Notes: generated by a model from the sequence alone, not told the origin. A stretch of 64,000 bases of DNA from Algoriphagus mannitolivorans DSM 15301 (GCF_000429425.1 NZ_AUBV01000005.1:124001-188000); one strand, 5' to 3'. Shown: positions 9,901 through 19,320, counted from the first letter of the stretch. Translations and numbers: made by a program.

Positions 9901-10434
9901 CGATAAAACTGTGCCGGCAGAACTGGTCCACTCGAATTCATAATCTCCGAAAAAAGGGGCTGTAGGGGATATGGCTTGAAGGTTTAAAGGATCCGTTCCG
10001 CACAGAGAATAAGATGGGTTAAGCGTAGGCGTAGGCCTATCTTGGATTCTAACGTTAAGGGTTTGGGCAGGAAATACAATCACGCCACGCTTTACCTGCA
10101 ATTCTACACGGTGTACACCCGGGTTTGAGAAAGTAAAATTTATAGATTGTAAGAGTTCTCCGCCGGTTAGTGTTTGGGAGATTTGATCTCCGGAGGGGCC
10201 GAATATTTTCCAGGTATAAACATCCGTTTCGGGAATCCCTCCTCCGGAAAATGTTCCCAATACACTCTTGCCGCCAAAGGCAAAGCATAGATTTTCCGAA
10301 CCGGTTAGTTTAGGTAAATTAAAACTCCTGGGTTCGTTCAATTGCATCTTATTCCCCGCCAAATAAAACGCACTAGACCCCATTGCCAAGAATAGCAATC
10401 CTATTAATCCTAGTATAGCAGTTCGTTTTTTCAC
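6946..10434 (-). CDS. T9SS type B sorting-domain protein (1162 aa)
   Basis: Second paralogue. The signal peptide lies at residues 1-26. Residues about 42-130 (LTGSENLCFAFGG...) match the start of the 912-residue neighbour. A module of about 256 residues occurs twice: it begins at VDYFVPEEIFICQSG (about 485) and again at VSFEVPDQVTFCEET (about 741), with matching landmarks DCQG, VQPANS/VHPANS and ILTMEV/ILTLQV. The 912 and 1838 members carry one copy, which accounts for the 250-residue length difference. The type B domain covers about 1068-1162 (VSFPNAIQPGNPDKGFLI, ELEVWILNKWGNEVF, GTYAVKISY). Likely a surface adhesin or matrix protein; the exact role is unknown. Confidence 0.9.
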   Translation of the reverse strand: MKKRTAILGLIGLLFLAMGSSAFYLAGNKMQLNEPRSFNLPKLTGSENLCFAFGGKSVLGTFSGGGIPETDVYTWKIFGPSGDQISQTLTGGELLQSINFTFSNPGVHRVELQVKRGVIVFPAQTLNVRIQDRPTPTLNPSYSLCGTDPLNLQAISPTAPFFGDYEFEWTSSAGTVLSTSNTLTVTQPGVYSVSVFIPNSSGDKECSSVFTTQVNDSNNTEIESLADSFCSNQGLTFTTNPSARGKWFLKKSGGATEYLLNSNASSIILNPIDMIEGFGDYEVIFEVINPDAVNCLIRKTKTISYNPQPDFELLDPIPSSGCEIADGGIVIRALTDIDYLIIENTNISTPPLKAGDTYTIPGIESGAYNLISILGNCDNSYASVVPLGNLPPELDYDIEEIIGETCTTDGRLDGSFLVNIKNGPSDGYYNILTDKGDLVALESFSNKKELLITLPGGNYVFELSNQDSCSFAKEEKIEIPGKLLVDYFVPEEIFICQSGELTPTSLNRNLEYEVISPSGISQLNPSNEPFTLTEAGEHKIIGRDPTDDLFCPVSKFFTVNLVDPVDFEVVLIEEDCQGNRTFQADIQGRDPNSVIFTWYNEKEEIVGNGQFLNPISTGEFKLDVQPANSSACPIPPKPFLVRDPILTMEVVLSATQLCELGPKAIITADLEFPEEATAWNWRRFDSSGGIIELPEFKNQLEIEVDEPGVYELAVFSIIPEINKNCELGRKSIQIDLNLDRVSFEVPDQVTFCEETLIFPQSSQPLKFEITNPDGSIQSINSGESFKLSSNGEYVVYGFDSSPNPVLCPEQKIIQATRTEKIEFNPEFISQDCQGISYYSANIGSLLSEDVEIFWTNSAGDTLGTAIDFSSGTPGIYFLDVHPANSLPCDQVPKMFEIEAPILTLQVDIEAETFCPDQPNTALSLVSNMNIVERIEWWFTDLSNNQSEMISNRNKVEILAIEEGTYEVRVFNEFDCLLGRDEALVIRSTDQTRPILEESYQICPNLGIGPSLNPGTFASYEWYFGDRLVSNSPIYKPDQIGIYYLVVYSNEGCAYETSFETLEECELRVSFPNAIQPGNPDKGFLIYSNYLIDELEVWILNKWGNEVFRCKNFDLKEGEATCNWDGFYRGEKVITGTYAVKISYRNLEKNIQEERFGAILVID

Positions 10435-10515
10435 AAGATGTTAGCTCGGGAGACTCGGAAAGGGTCTGGGAATAAGGCTTCTAAGCTACCAAATTTTGCC
10501 TTCCCTAAAAAATTA

Positions 10516-10550
10516 AAAAGGGCTGAATTCAAGTACTCAGCCCTTTTCTA
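10516..10550 (-). terminator. Terminator downstream of yaaA
   Basis: AAAAGGGCTGA (10516-10526) pairs with TCAGCCCTTTT (10537-10547) across a 10-base loop. It lies between the yaaA stop and the next minus-strand gene, so the yaaA transcript ends here and the 1162-residue gene downstream needs its own promoter. Confidence 0.87.
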
Positions 10551-10551
10551 T

Positions 10552-11304
10552 TTATCTAACGAACACCCATTCCTCTGAATTGCTCTGAGGCTCTGAAAAT
10601 TCATATCCCTCATCGTGAAAGGCTTTCAGTGCCTCAGGATCGGTAATTTTGTTTTTTATAGCAAAGTTGGTCATCATGCCTCGAGCCTGCTTTGCAAAAA
10701 ATCCCACAATCTGATATTTCCCGTTTTTGAACTCCTTGAAATGGATAGTAATGACTTTTGACTTGAGTGCCTTCAAGTCCACCGCCTTGAAATACTCTTG
10801 GGAGGCCAAGTTGATGATAGGCTCGCCTTCAGCAGCTAGGTTGATGGCTTTTGCGATTTTGGTTCCCCAATACTCGTAAAGATTTTTTCCCTTTTTGGTT
10901 TCAAGTCTTGTCCCCATCTCCAACCGATAAGGTTGGATTAAATCCAAGGGTTTCAGAAGTCCATACAGTCCTGAAAGAATTCTCAAATGGTTCTGGGCAA
11001 ACTCAAAATCCTGGAATGAGTAATTGTCCACATCGATTTTGGTATATACATCCCCTTTGAAAGCCAAAAGAGCTTGCTTCGAGTTTTCAAAGGAAAATTC
11101 TTTTTGAAAATTCTTATAGCGTTGTTCGTTGAGCTGGGCAAGGTTTTCACTAATGTCCATCAGTTCGGCGATTTCACGGGCTGACTTTTTTTTCATCGCC
11201 TGTACCAAGGTCTTGACATCGCTGCCGAAATCCGGTTGGGTAAATTTCTGAATATGAGGGTCTGAATAATCTAAGGTTTTCGCGGGGGAAATTAGGATAA
11301 GCAT
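10552..11304 (-). CDS. yaaA: Peroxide stress protein YaaA family (UPF0246)
   Basis: 250 residues, the usual family length. It opens with the hallmark MLILISPAKTLDYS and keeps FKGDVYTKID, LRILSGLYGLLKPLDLIQPYRLEMG and the C-terminal GFFAKQARGMMTNFAIKN. YaaA of E. coli lowers free intracellular iron under hydrogen peroxide stress and limits oxidative DNA damage; the protein is cytoplasmic. Its ATG lies one base after the stop of the 1838-residue surface-protein gene, so the two appear to share a transcript and possibly ribosomes. That is an odd pairing for a cytosolic stress protein. Confidence 0.95.
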   Translation of the reverse strand: MLILISPAKTLDYSDPHIQKFTQPDFGSDVKTLVQAMKKKSAREIAELMDISENLAQLNEQRYKNFQKEFSFENSKQALLAFKGDVYTKIDVDNYSFQDFEFAQNHLRILSGLYGLLKPLDLIQPYRLEMGTRLETKKGKNLYEYWGTKIAKAINLAAEGEPIINLASQEYFKAVDLKALKSKVITIHFKEFKNGKYQIVGFFAKQARGMMTNFAIKNKITDPEALKAFHDEGYEFSEPQSNSEEWVFVR

Positions 11305-11305
11305 A

Positions 11306-14300
11306 CTATTGGATAATCGTAATGGCTTTGGTCTCTTTTAAGGTAATATTTTGGTCTTTGGAAGTAAACCTCACGACTACAGCATATGTTCCGTTTGGAA
11401 CAAATTTTCCATTATAGGTTCCGTCCCAAGGGCAGAATGGCTGTCTAGGCTCAACGTTTTGGTGTTCACAATAGAAAATCAATTCTCCCCAGCGGTTGAT
11501 AATGAAGACCTCAATGTCGTCGATATATTCATTTGCATAGAGAATGAAATTCCTGTTTGGGTCGCCCAGCACTACACCATTTGGATAAATTATCCTGAGT
11601 TGGCAATCTTCTACCACGGTGAAGGTGGCCGAATATTCACAACCTAGATTATCTGAAACGATCAATTCATATTCTCCCGGGAGGGTAGGGGTAAAGATGC
11701 CTTCAGTAGATACTTCCTCTCCGTTGAGAATCCAGGAGTAATTCGGATAATTTCCGGGATTAATGCTTCTGGTCACTCCCTCGATGGCGCAAATGGTGAA
11801 GGGCTCCAGGGGAACCACCGGAGGTATTATGGTGGATTTGAGTACGCTTCCACTGGCTCTTCCCAACTCGCAGCCAAATGCGCTTCGGAGAAGAACCTCA
11901 TAAGTGCCTTCCGAACTGACTTCGACGATTGGTAGTCCGTCAAATGCCGGAATTCGGGTTTTGGTACCTCCATTCACCGCAAACCATTCTATATCCGCCA
12001 CATTGGTTAAATCAGCATTGACCACCAATGTTGTGCTCGTTTGATCCACGCAGAATGGCGTCACTTCCAAATTTACCAAGACTGATTCTGCCAATATTTC
12101 AGCAGTGAAAGGAATGGCCGAACCAGGACAAAGACCTCCGGATGCGGGCTGAACTTCCAAGGTGTAGTTGCCGTCACGGCTTGGAACAAAAGTTTGCCTT
12201 CTGCCGACTATCACACCCAATTCATCTTTCCATAGAAAAATCACATCCGCAGGCGAGGCGTTGTTCAAAACGGCTTCATACCTCACTCCTGTTTGACAGT
12301 CTACAATAGGACCTGAAAGGGAGAAATTTACCGGTTGGGTAAGAGTCACCTGCATGGAGATTTCTTTGGGGCAATCGACTCCTGATGGATCAACACCTCG
12401 CATGGTATAGGTTCCACTTTGGGTTAATGTGAAGTTGCCACTTGCATCAGGATTGATAGCTGTGCCGGTGGAATTGGTGAGCGTGTAGGTTAAAGGTTTG
12501 GGTCCGGTAGGCGCAAAAGTAAAGCTCTCACAAGCGGTGACATTGGTGGGTACCGAGAACACCACCTCCAGTTTTTGGGCAATGGAGTAAACCTGAGGAT
12601 CTGGAATTGAGCATCCAAACTGGTCTTGGACTTCCACCACATAATCTCCATAAGGAACTTCGACGCTAAAAGGCAATTGGTTAGGAAGTGGGCCGGTAAA
12701 TACTTGTCCGTCACCTTGTCTGACAATCCGGTACTCCCCAATTTGAACCACTCCAGAAGTAAATTCAATGGTAATCAGTCCGGGACTAACTCCAGTGGCT
12801 GCACAGACCTCATCCGTGGTAGCTACAGTAAAGGTCATCAAGGATGGAGGGTTCTGATTTTCTACAGTCACTGAAAGAGTATAAAAACAACCAAAGGAAT
12901 TTTCGGCCTCCACTGTATAGACGCCTGGCAAGACATTGGTCACGGGAATTACATCACCGGCAGACACATTGGAAAATACAAGGTTTAGCTCTGGCACTCT
13001 TACCTCCGCTGCGTTGGCCTGCATCTCGATATCGAAAGATCCGTCGGCTGTATTACAGTCTGTAGCTGGATTGGTCTGAGTCAATACAAATGTAGGTAGC
13101 TCATGCACGAGCAGGTCTAATTTTTTCTCCACCACACAGCCGGCCAAAATGGGGTCTTCAGTCACAAAAATAATTTCGTAAAGTCCAGGGCCAGGAAGTG
13201 TATTGACAAACAATTCTAATTCAAAGAATTCACCTAAAGAAACGCGATTTCCATCTTGATCACGCTCGAAAAACCATTCTCCGGTAATCGGTGTGTCCGG
13301 GGCAAAAGTCACAGTGACCTCTTCATAACAGACTTCGTTGGCGCTTTGATTGATTTCAAATTCAAATGCAGGCCCAACAAAAACCTCAGCAGTGGAAGGG
13401 CAGGTTTCAAAAAGTGAAGCCTCGTCCTCAGAAAGCCCTCCAGGAATTCTGTAGCTTACTTGAACTGTATAAATACTTTCCTCATCTACCTTAATTGAGT
13501 TGGAGTTTTCGTCTCCAAAAATCTGTCCCGCGGCATTGGTCCAAAGGAAATCATATAGTCCCTCAGCAGGATCATACCCATCAATGGCAGTCAGGGTTAC
13601 CGGAGTGCCTGCGCAAAGCGTAACGTCTGATTCTAGGGTCAATGCTGGAGGAGCTACGACCTCTATCTCTCCCTCAAATTCTGCATAGGCAATATCAGCA
13701 CATCGATCCACACGAAGTTTCACGGTATAAATTCCCGGCTCATTGAATATTTGCTCCAAGGTCTGGAATTCATCCCCAGGACCTCCGAATTCATTGAGGA
13801 TGACTGTTCCGTCGTCCTTGATGATAGTCCAGAAATAGCTGTCGATATCCGGTTCTCCTCCACCTTCCAAGATAGCTTCTGCTCCTAAAACGGGGTCCAG
13901 GCAAAGCCTTGGCGGGAGTACCAATTCCGGTTCAGTGATGGAGCTGCCCGAGTTTTGGACAAAATTCGGTAATCCTAGATTTGCGGTACCTGGCATAGGT
14001 TCCACAGCATCTTGAGTAAAGGTGCTGGTGCCGGAACATCCGCTGCCTACCTGAATCTGTCCGATCCGATTATCTCCAACGACGGCAACGTAGATTTGTC
14101 CGTCTGAGGCGATTTGCAATGCTCCCAAATTCAAGTTTGCAGTACCGCTTACTTGCTTTTTGGTAGAAATGATACAAGCTTCCCGCTGCGCTCTGGTGCT
14201 TGCATTGGTAAAACAGGATGGGCAAGCCGCTGCATTAGGGTCATTTTGATCTACAGGTTTGATGATAAATTCCTCAACCCCTGGCCCACCATTCCTGTAG

Positions 14301-16822
14301 GAAACCAGAATTCTGTCAGATTCAGTGTTGAACTCTAGGCCGTACACATTGCCGTTGCAGCCAAGATTAAGCCGGGCATACTCGGTCATTTTTCCGGTTC
14401 TCTGGTCAAAATCGAAGATCTCTGCCTTGTTACAGCCTCCTTCTGAAATGGTAACGGCTACCTTGGTGCCATCTGGGCTGAACTTCATAGCACCTACTCC
14501 TGAGTTGAAACCGTGATTACTTCCTACTGAACTGAGGACAGGCTGCCCAATTCCATTGGCAGTGACTGGATAGGATCTGAAGGTATTATTACCCAATTCA
14601 TGGAAAAGAACCCAAGTGGTGTCTCCTGAAGTTAAAGCTGCCGATTGCTCGGTAGAAGGACTGAAAAGGAAATTATTTTTAGTGACCACATTCCCCACTC
14701 CGGTTTGGTTTTCGGACTTGATGTCAACTAGTGAATAGCTCACCGTATTTGTGCCACTGGCAGAGGCTTGGGTAGTAAATAAGTAATATAGAGTGGGTTG
14801 GGAGGGTACTCCTACAGCCACTACAGATTGGCTTGCGGTATTATCTCCACCGATATCCTGCCCGTTTTGCATCAGGTCACCATTCAGATCCCAGACAGAA
14901 GAGCCATCCGTAAAGAACAACACTTGGCCTGCCTGATCCGAAATGGTAGTCGTCCCCGCAGGAATATTTTGTGGGTGTCGCTGGGCAATCGGTCTCGGTA
15001 CTGGGGCATTTTCATCGTCAGGGTCTGGGTTAAAGTCCAGACCTGCACCATCACCAAAGTACCAGATATTATTAGTTTGGTCGGGGACGTCCCACATTTT
15101 TATGCGGATTTCCGCGTAGGCATAACATTGAGAACCTTGCTCACGAACAAGTACCCAATATAATCCAGGCTTACAGACTTCATTGGGCTCTTTGTTGATC
15201 CAACCTCGATCCCGTTTGTTTGACCAGAAGTATTCGTAATTGCTACCACTTCCACCAGGAGCTTCTCCACCCTGCTCACCTTCTGCTGATTGGGCCTGAA
15301 GAAAAGCCTCAATGTCAATACAGGACTCACAAATAGTGGTGTCAGAAGGAGTGAAATTTGCCTCTAGATTATTTTCGGTAAGAGGTATGGTTTTGGTGAC
15401 GTTTTTAGTAGTACCGTCAGCAAATTCTACGGTCAGTTTTACAGAAATACTTGAACCCGTGGTGGCATCCTGAGGCACCAAAAAATGTTCTTGTTTGAAA
15501 TCGGCAGGCAATGGGTTGCCATCAGAATCGGTCAAAGGAGGGTTAAATTCCCAATTAAACGATACTGGCTGGTAATTTTCGGGAGTAATCTCACTGGTCA
15601 ACTGCACCGGGTTATTCGCGCAGGGTTCTAAAGGATCCCAAGTGAAATCTACCGTTGGCTCGATATCGGCATTTGGGGCAAAAGTGGGGAATACCTTTCC
15701 GCAAAAGTCTATTCCGCCAAAGGGATCTTCTTCAACCGTCAATGCAGTCAAATCAGGTTCATTGGGATTGGTGACTCTACCAATCAACTGTGGACCCCCT
15801 GCTACTTCTTCATAGATGTAATAAAGTTGGCCATCTGGGCCACTTTTTATATCAAAAATCTGGCTTGGAGTATTGGCTAAAGGAATCTGCTCGGGAGTAC
15901 CTCCCAAATTGTTTGTTGGAATTCTGAAAAGTTGATTTCCCCTGGAATAATAAATGAAATTTCCGTCTGGGGAGAAATCTGCACCTCCAAAATCTCCTGT
16001 ACCACTGGAATTGCTGATTGGGGATGGACTTCCAAAATTGCCGTTGCTGGAGTTGAAAGGCACCACCAAAATATCATCTCCTGAGTTTTGGGGGATAATT
16101 AGCAATTGACTGCTGGCTTCATCAAAAACAATTGCTTTTGGAGTAAATGGAATACCCTGAGTATCTCTTTGATTAAATGATCCTTGAGTAGCACCTAGCT
16201 CTCGGGATATCAGATTACCACCTGCAAAACTGATCAGAAAAGAAAGGGAAGCGGAGGTTTTGACAACCAAAAGGGCGCCTTGTCCGGGTCCGATTACCTG
16301 ATCTTTGGTAATGACCTCTCCTAGTGGACGTTCGTTTCCAGTCGCCTGCCCAGGGGCATTCATATCCACCACAGCATACTGAAGTTGACCGCCGGGGGAT
16401 AAATAAAAAATATAAAACAGCTTATTGCCATTCGGATTGTATTCCAAAAACCCGACACTGACCTGCTGATGACCTTGAAAATTTCCGTTTAGTCCAGAGC
16501 CTACGCCCTGGATTTGTTTTTGGCTATTATCGTAGACTAATTCTCCGTTGGTTTGGAATAAAGGCTGCCCAGTAATAGGGTCTATGGCAATCGCGGAGTT
16601 GTTTTGGCCCAGAATTATGCTGGATGGCAAAGTCTGGACATTGGCACTCGAACCTTTTCCAAAAGATAGGTAATTGCTGGGGCCAGTGGCACAACTTCCA
16701 AAAATCCACTCGTTCTCATTGAAACCCTGCGCATTCAGTATTCCACTACTCCCCAGGAAGAATAGTAGCAATGATTTTGTAAAAATTAAAATGATCCTTA
16801 TGGAAATAGGAATGCTTTTCAT
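11306..16822 (-). CDS. Giant T9SS type B sorting-domain protein (1838 aa)
   Basis: The largest paralogue. A signal peptide ends near ILNAQG (residues 1-32). Residues about 35-375 and 585-965 look like two related beta-propellers (ENEWIFGSCATGPSNYLSF... and TNNIWYFGDGAGLDFNP..., both with DGxxxF and SPDG repeats). Between them lies a PKD-like stretch (VDFTWDPLEPCANNPVQLTSE). From about 965 (LVLPPRLCLDP) to the end it parallels the two shorter paralogues. The last ~95 residues are the type B domain (IIYPNGVVLGDPNRNFIL, DIEVFIINRWGELIFYC, GTYAVVVRF). Similar proteins are annotated as gliding-motility-associated and exposed on the surface. It is divergent from a PorP/SprF gene, the usual partner of type B cargo. 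Confidence 0.92.
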   Translation of the reverse strand: MKSIPISIRIILIFTKSLLLFFLGSSGILNAQGFNENEWIFGSCATGPSNYLSFGKGSSANVQTLPSSIILGQNNSAIAIDPITGQPLFQTNGELVYDNSQKQIQGVGSGLNGNFQGHQQVSVGFLEYNPNGNKLFYIFYLSPGGQLQYAVVDMNAPGQATGNERPLGEVITKDQVIGPGQGALLVVKTSASLSFLISFAGGNLISRELGATQGSFNQRDTQGIPFTPKAIVFDEASSQLLIIPQNSGDDILVVPFNSSNGNFGSPSPISNSSGTGDFGGADFSPDGNFIYYSRGNQLFRIPTNNLGGTPEQIPLANTPSQIFDIKSGPDGQLYYIYEEVAGGPQLIGRVTNPNEPDLTALTVEEDPFGGIDFCGKVFPTFAPNADIEPTVDFTWDPLEPCANNPVQLTSEITPENYQPVSFNWEFNPPLTDSDGNPLPADFKQEHFLVPQDATTGSSISVKLTVEFADGTTKNVTKTIPLTENNLEANFTPSDTTICESCIDIEAFLQAQSAEGEQGGEAPGGSGSNYEYFWSNKRDRGWINKEPNEVCKPGLYWVLVREQGSQCYAYAEIRIKMWDVPDQTNNIWYFGDGAGLDFNPDPDDENAPVPRPIAQRHPQNIPAGTTTISDQAGQVLFFTDGSSVWDLNGDLMQNGQDIGGDNTASQSVVAVGVPSQPTLYYLFTTQASASGTNTVSYSLVDIKSENQTGVGNVVTKNNFLFSPSTEQSAALTSGDTTWVLFHELGNNTFRSYPVTANGIGQPVLSSVGSNHGFNSGVGAMKFSPDGTKVAVTISEGGCNKAEIFDFDQRTGKMTEYARLNLGCNGNVYGLEFNTESDRILVSYRNGGPGVEEFIIKPVDQNDPNAAACPSCFTNASTRAQREACIISTKKQVSGTANLNLGALQIASDGQIYVAVVGDNRIGQIQVGSGCSGTSTFTQDAVEPMPGTANLGLPNFVQNSGSSITEPELVLPPRLCLDPVLGAEAILEGGGEPDIDSYFWTIIKDDGTVILNEFGGPGDEFQTLEQIFNEPGIYTVKLRVDRCADIAYAEFEGEIEVVAPPALTLESDVTLCAGTPVTLTAIDGYDPAEGLYDFLWTNAAGQIFGDENSNSIKVDEESIYTVQVSYRIPGGLSEDEASLFETCPSTAEVFVGPAFEFEINQSANEVCYEEVTVTFAPDTPITGEWFFERDQDGNRVSLGEFFELELFVNTLPGPGLYEIIFVTEDPILAGCVVEKKLDLLVHELPTFVLTQTNPATDCNTADGSFDIEMQANAAEVRVPELNLVFSNVSAGDVIPVTNVLPGVYTVEAENSFGCFYTLSVTVENQNPPSLMTFTVATTDEVCAATGVSPGLITIEFTSGVVQIGEYRIVRQGDGQVFTGPLPNQLPFSVEVPYGDYVVEVQDQFGCSIPDPQVYSIAQKLEVVFSVPTNVTACESFTFAPTGPKPLTYTLTNSTGTAINPDASGNFTLTQSGTYTMRGVDPSGVDCPKEISMQVTLTQPVNFSLSGPIVDCQTGVRYEAVLNNASPADVIFLWKDELGVIVGRRQTFVPSRDGNYTLEVQPASGGLCPGSAIPFTAEILAESVLVNLEVTPFCVDQTSTTLVVNADLTNVADIEWFAVNGGTKTRIPAFDGLPIVEVSSEGTYEVLLRSAFGCELGRASGSVLKSTIIPPVVPLEPFTICAIEGVTRSINPGNYPNYSWILNGEEVSTEGIFTPTLPGEYELIVSDNLGCEYSATFTVVEDCQLRIIYPNGVVLGDPNRNFILYANEYIDDIEVFIINRWGELIFYCEHQNVEPRQPFCPWDGTYNGKFVPNGTYAVVVRFTSKDQNITLKETKAITIIQ

Positions 16823-16905
16823 AATTTTCGAACTGCTTCTAAAACAACCATTCGTTTAGAATCGTTTTAAAAGCTGACTGAATATTCAAATAAACGAACA
16901 TTTCC

Positions 16906-17952
16906 TTGTTACGGTCTCTGCTTTGCTTGGTTTTTTTTGTGAGTGTCTGGGTTGGTATTTCTCCTGAAGTACTGGCGCAGGATCCACAGTACAGCCAATA
17001 TTATGCAGCCCCACTTTATTTGAATCCCGCCATGGCTGGTGGAGAGTTGACAGGTCGGGTTGGGTTTAATTACCGAAACCAATGGCCTTCTATAGACGCT
17101 CAGTTCACAACTTTCTCTGCTTATTATGATACCTATCTCCCGGATTACAATAGCGGGATAGGCTTTCATATCATGCAGGATACTGAGGGAGCTGCCAAAT
17201 TAAGATCGACTTCTATTTCAGCTATGTATTCCTACGAGTTGAAATTGGGTCAAAACTCCTATTTCCGCCCTGGGTTTCAAGCTTCCTACATCCGCAGACA
17301 AATTGGATTTTACGAAAATCTTGTTTTTGCCAATCAGATCAATCCTTCTAATCCTTGGGGAGACCTTTTGCCGGGCAATGATATCCCTGGTCTAGGCGAT
17401 CCTGTAGGTCTATTGTCTCTGTCAGTGGGCGGATTGTTTTTTACTGAAAATCTCTGGGCTGGTGTAGCGGCACATCATGTCAATGAACCTAATCAGTCCT
17501 TTATCGAGGGAATTAGCCCTTTGCCGATGAAATTGTCTTTTCACGCAGGATACCGAATCGATTTGGGAGAGGGATCCATGCGAAGTGACTTTACCCACAT
17601 GAGGAGACAGAGATCACTTACACCTACAATCAATTACAAGTCTCAAGGTCCTTTTGAGCAACTAGACTTAGGGGCTTACCTTTACTTAGAGCCTATTGTT
17701 TTTGGACTTTGGTATCGTGGCCTACCTTATAAGCCAGTTGAAAACCAAAGCAATCGGGACGCAATTGTCATGATGGTGGGGGTAAATCTGCTTTCCGGCT
17801 TGAACATTGGGTATAGCTTTGATTACACCGTTTCCCAATTGGGAATTCAGTCTGGTGGGGCACATGAGATTAGCCTTTCTTGGACCCTGCCTAATAGCTA
17901 TCAGGGCAAACCTTTGAGAAGGGATACGATTCTCCCTTGTCCAAAATTCTAA
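16906..17952 (+). CDS. PorP/SprF family type IX secretion membrane protein
   Basis: 348 residues beginning at a TTG codon; this start gives a normal signal peptide (LLCLVFFVSVWVGISPEVLA) directly followed by the family hallmark DPQYSQYYAAPLYLNPAMAG. The remainder is a beta-barrel with repeats such as GFNYRNQWPSIDAQFTTFSAYYDTYL. In Flavobacterium, SprF is needed to place its partner SprB on the surface, and PorP/SprF proteins act as outer-membrane anchors for type B cargo. The position head-to-head with the 1838-residue gene across 83 bases supports that pairing. The M48 protease gene follows nine bases after the stop. Confidence 0.92.
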   Translation: MLRSLLCLVFFVSVWVGISPEVLAQDPQYSQYYAAPLYLNPAMAGGELTGRVGFNYRNQWPSIDAQFTTFSAYYDTYLPDYNSGIGFHIMQDTEGAAKLRSTSISAMYSYELKLGQNSYFRPGFQASYIRRQIGFYENLVFANQINPSNPWGDLLPGNDIPGLGDPVGLLSLSVGGLFFTENLWAGVAAHHVNEPNQSFIEGISPLPMKLSFHAGYRIDLGEGSMRSDFTHMRRQRSLTPTINYKSQGPFEQLDLGAYLYLEPIVFGLWYRGLPYKPVENQSNRDAIVMMVGVNLLSGLNIGYSFDYTVSQLGIQSGGAHEISLSWTLPNSYQGKPLRRDTILPCPKF

Positions 17953-17961
17953 TCATCCTTT

Positions 17962-19194
17962 ATGAGCGTTGAGAGTCTGAAATACCTTTTGGTAGGGGTG
18001 TTAGTGTTTGGGTTTTTGATCCGAAAAACTCTGAATTACCTCAATGTAAAAAATCCCTCATCCAAAATTCCTAAGACGCTTTCTGAATACCTGAGTGATG
18101 AAAAAGTTCAGGAGTCTAGGGCCTATCAAGTTGAAAATTTTCGCTTTGGATTAGTTGCAGGTACATTTTCATTTGTTCTGACCTTACTTTTTATTTCCAT
18201 GGGTTGGTTTGGGGCGATCGATAATTGGCTCGAAGGATTTGATCTTGCTCCCCTAGCCCAGTCTCTGGTGTTTTTTGCCTTGATCTTCGTGGGTTCGGAT
18301 GTCCTGAGTCTTCCCTTTGATTATTATTCCACTTTCGTGATCGAGGAGAAATTCGGCTTTAACAAGTCAACTGTCTCAGTTTTTTTTGGAGATAAAATCA
18401 AGGGATACTTGCTCTCTATCATCGTTGGTGGAGGTCTATTGCTGGTTTTTCTTTGGCTGATTCACCAGATGGGAAAGGACTTCTGGTGGATTTTCTGGAT
18501 CGTTGCAAGCTGTTTTATGGTTTTGATCAACTTGTTTTACACGGCTTGGATTCTTCCGATATTCAACAAGCTTACTCCGCTGGAAAATGGTGAGCTAAAA
18601 GAAAAAATCTTACACTATGCCAAGTCTGTAGATTTTTCACTTGACAATATCTTTGTCATGGATGGCAGTAAACGATCGTCGAAAGCAAATGCTTTTTTCT
18701 CTGGATTGGGCAAGAGGAAAAAAGTGGTCTTGTATGACACCCTACTTGAGCAGCATCCCCCAGATGAATTGGTGGCAGTACTGGCCCATGAAATTGGCCA
18801 TTATAAAAAGAGGCATATTCCTATCAGCATGTTGCTTTCTGTGTTGCAAGTAGGATTGTTGCTGTATTTATTGGCCCAAGTGATTTTCTCGGAAAATATG
18901 AGCTTGGCTTTAGGAGGTAATTCCTGGTCTGCTGAACTTAATATTATCGGATTCACCATGTTGTTTACTCCTATTTCGATGATTTTAGGGGTTGGGATGA
19001 ATTGGTTTAGCCGAAAAAATGAGTTTGAAGCGGATGCTTTTGCTAAGGAAACCTTTGCGGGCAAACCGCTCGCTGAGGCTTTGAAAACGCTTTCGGTGAA
19101 GACTCTCAGCAATCTCAACCCCCATCCCTGGTATGTTTTTGTGAATTATTCGCATCCTCCCTTGATGGAAAGATTGGAGAAATTAGAGAATTGA
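17962..19194 (+). CDS. M48 family metallopeptidase (Ste24/CAAX-protease type)
   Basis: 410 residues with several membrane segments and the zinc motif HEIGH at residues 276-280 (VAVLAHEIGHYKKRH). The third ligand is in NEFEADAFA about 75 residues later. SSKANAFFSGLGKRKKVVLYDTLL and the C-terminal NPHPWYVFVNYSHPPLMERL are typical of the Ste24-like branch. Members are integral inner-membrane proteases; bacterial forms work in membrane-protein quality control. It begins nine bases after the porP/sprF stop and probably shares its promoter. Confidence 0.93.
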   Translation: MSVESLKYLLVGVLVFGFLIRKTLNYLNVKNPSSKIPKTLSEYLSDEKVQESRAYQVENFRFGLVAGTFSFVLTLLFISMGWFGAIDNWLEGFDLAPLAQSLVFFALIFVGSDVLSLPFDYYSTFVIEEKFGFNKSTVSVFFGDKIKGYLLSIIVGGGLLLVFLWLIHQMGKDFWWIFWIVASCFMVLINLFYTAWILPIFNKLTPLENGELKEKILHYAKSVDFSLDNIFVMDGSKRSSKANAFFSGLGKRKKVVLYDTLLEQHPPDELVAVLAHEIGHYKKRHIPISMLLSVLQVGLLLYLLAQVIFSENMSLALGGNSWSAELNIIGFTMLFTPISMILGVGMNWFSRKNEFEADAFAKETFAGKPLAEALKTLSVKTLSNLNPHPWYVFVNYSHPPLMERLEKLEN

Positions 19195-19277
19195 AAGATT
19201 GTAAGATTAAAAAATCAGTAGTCTTATTCAGCCCATTTTTGATCCTAAAAAACAAGGTTTAAGTTTCAGAGGTACTA

Positions 19278-19320
19278 AAAATCAAAAAACCGCTGGGTAC
19301 CCCAGCGGTTTTTGATTTTT
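19278..19320. terminator. Bidirectional terminator
   Basis: CCGCTGGG (19290-19297), loop TAC, CCCAGCGG (19301-19308), extended by an A tract on the left and TTTTTGATTTTT on the right. It separates the convergent M48 and Gfo/Idh genes and can end transcripts from both. Confidence 0.92.
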
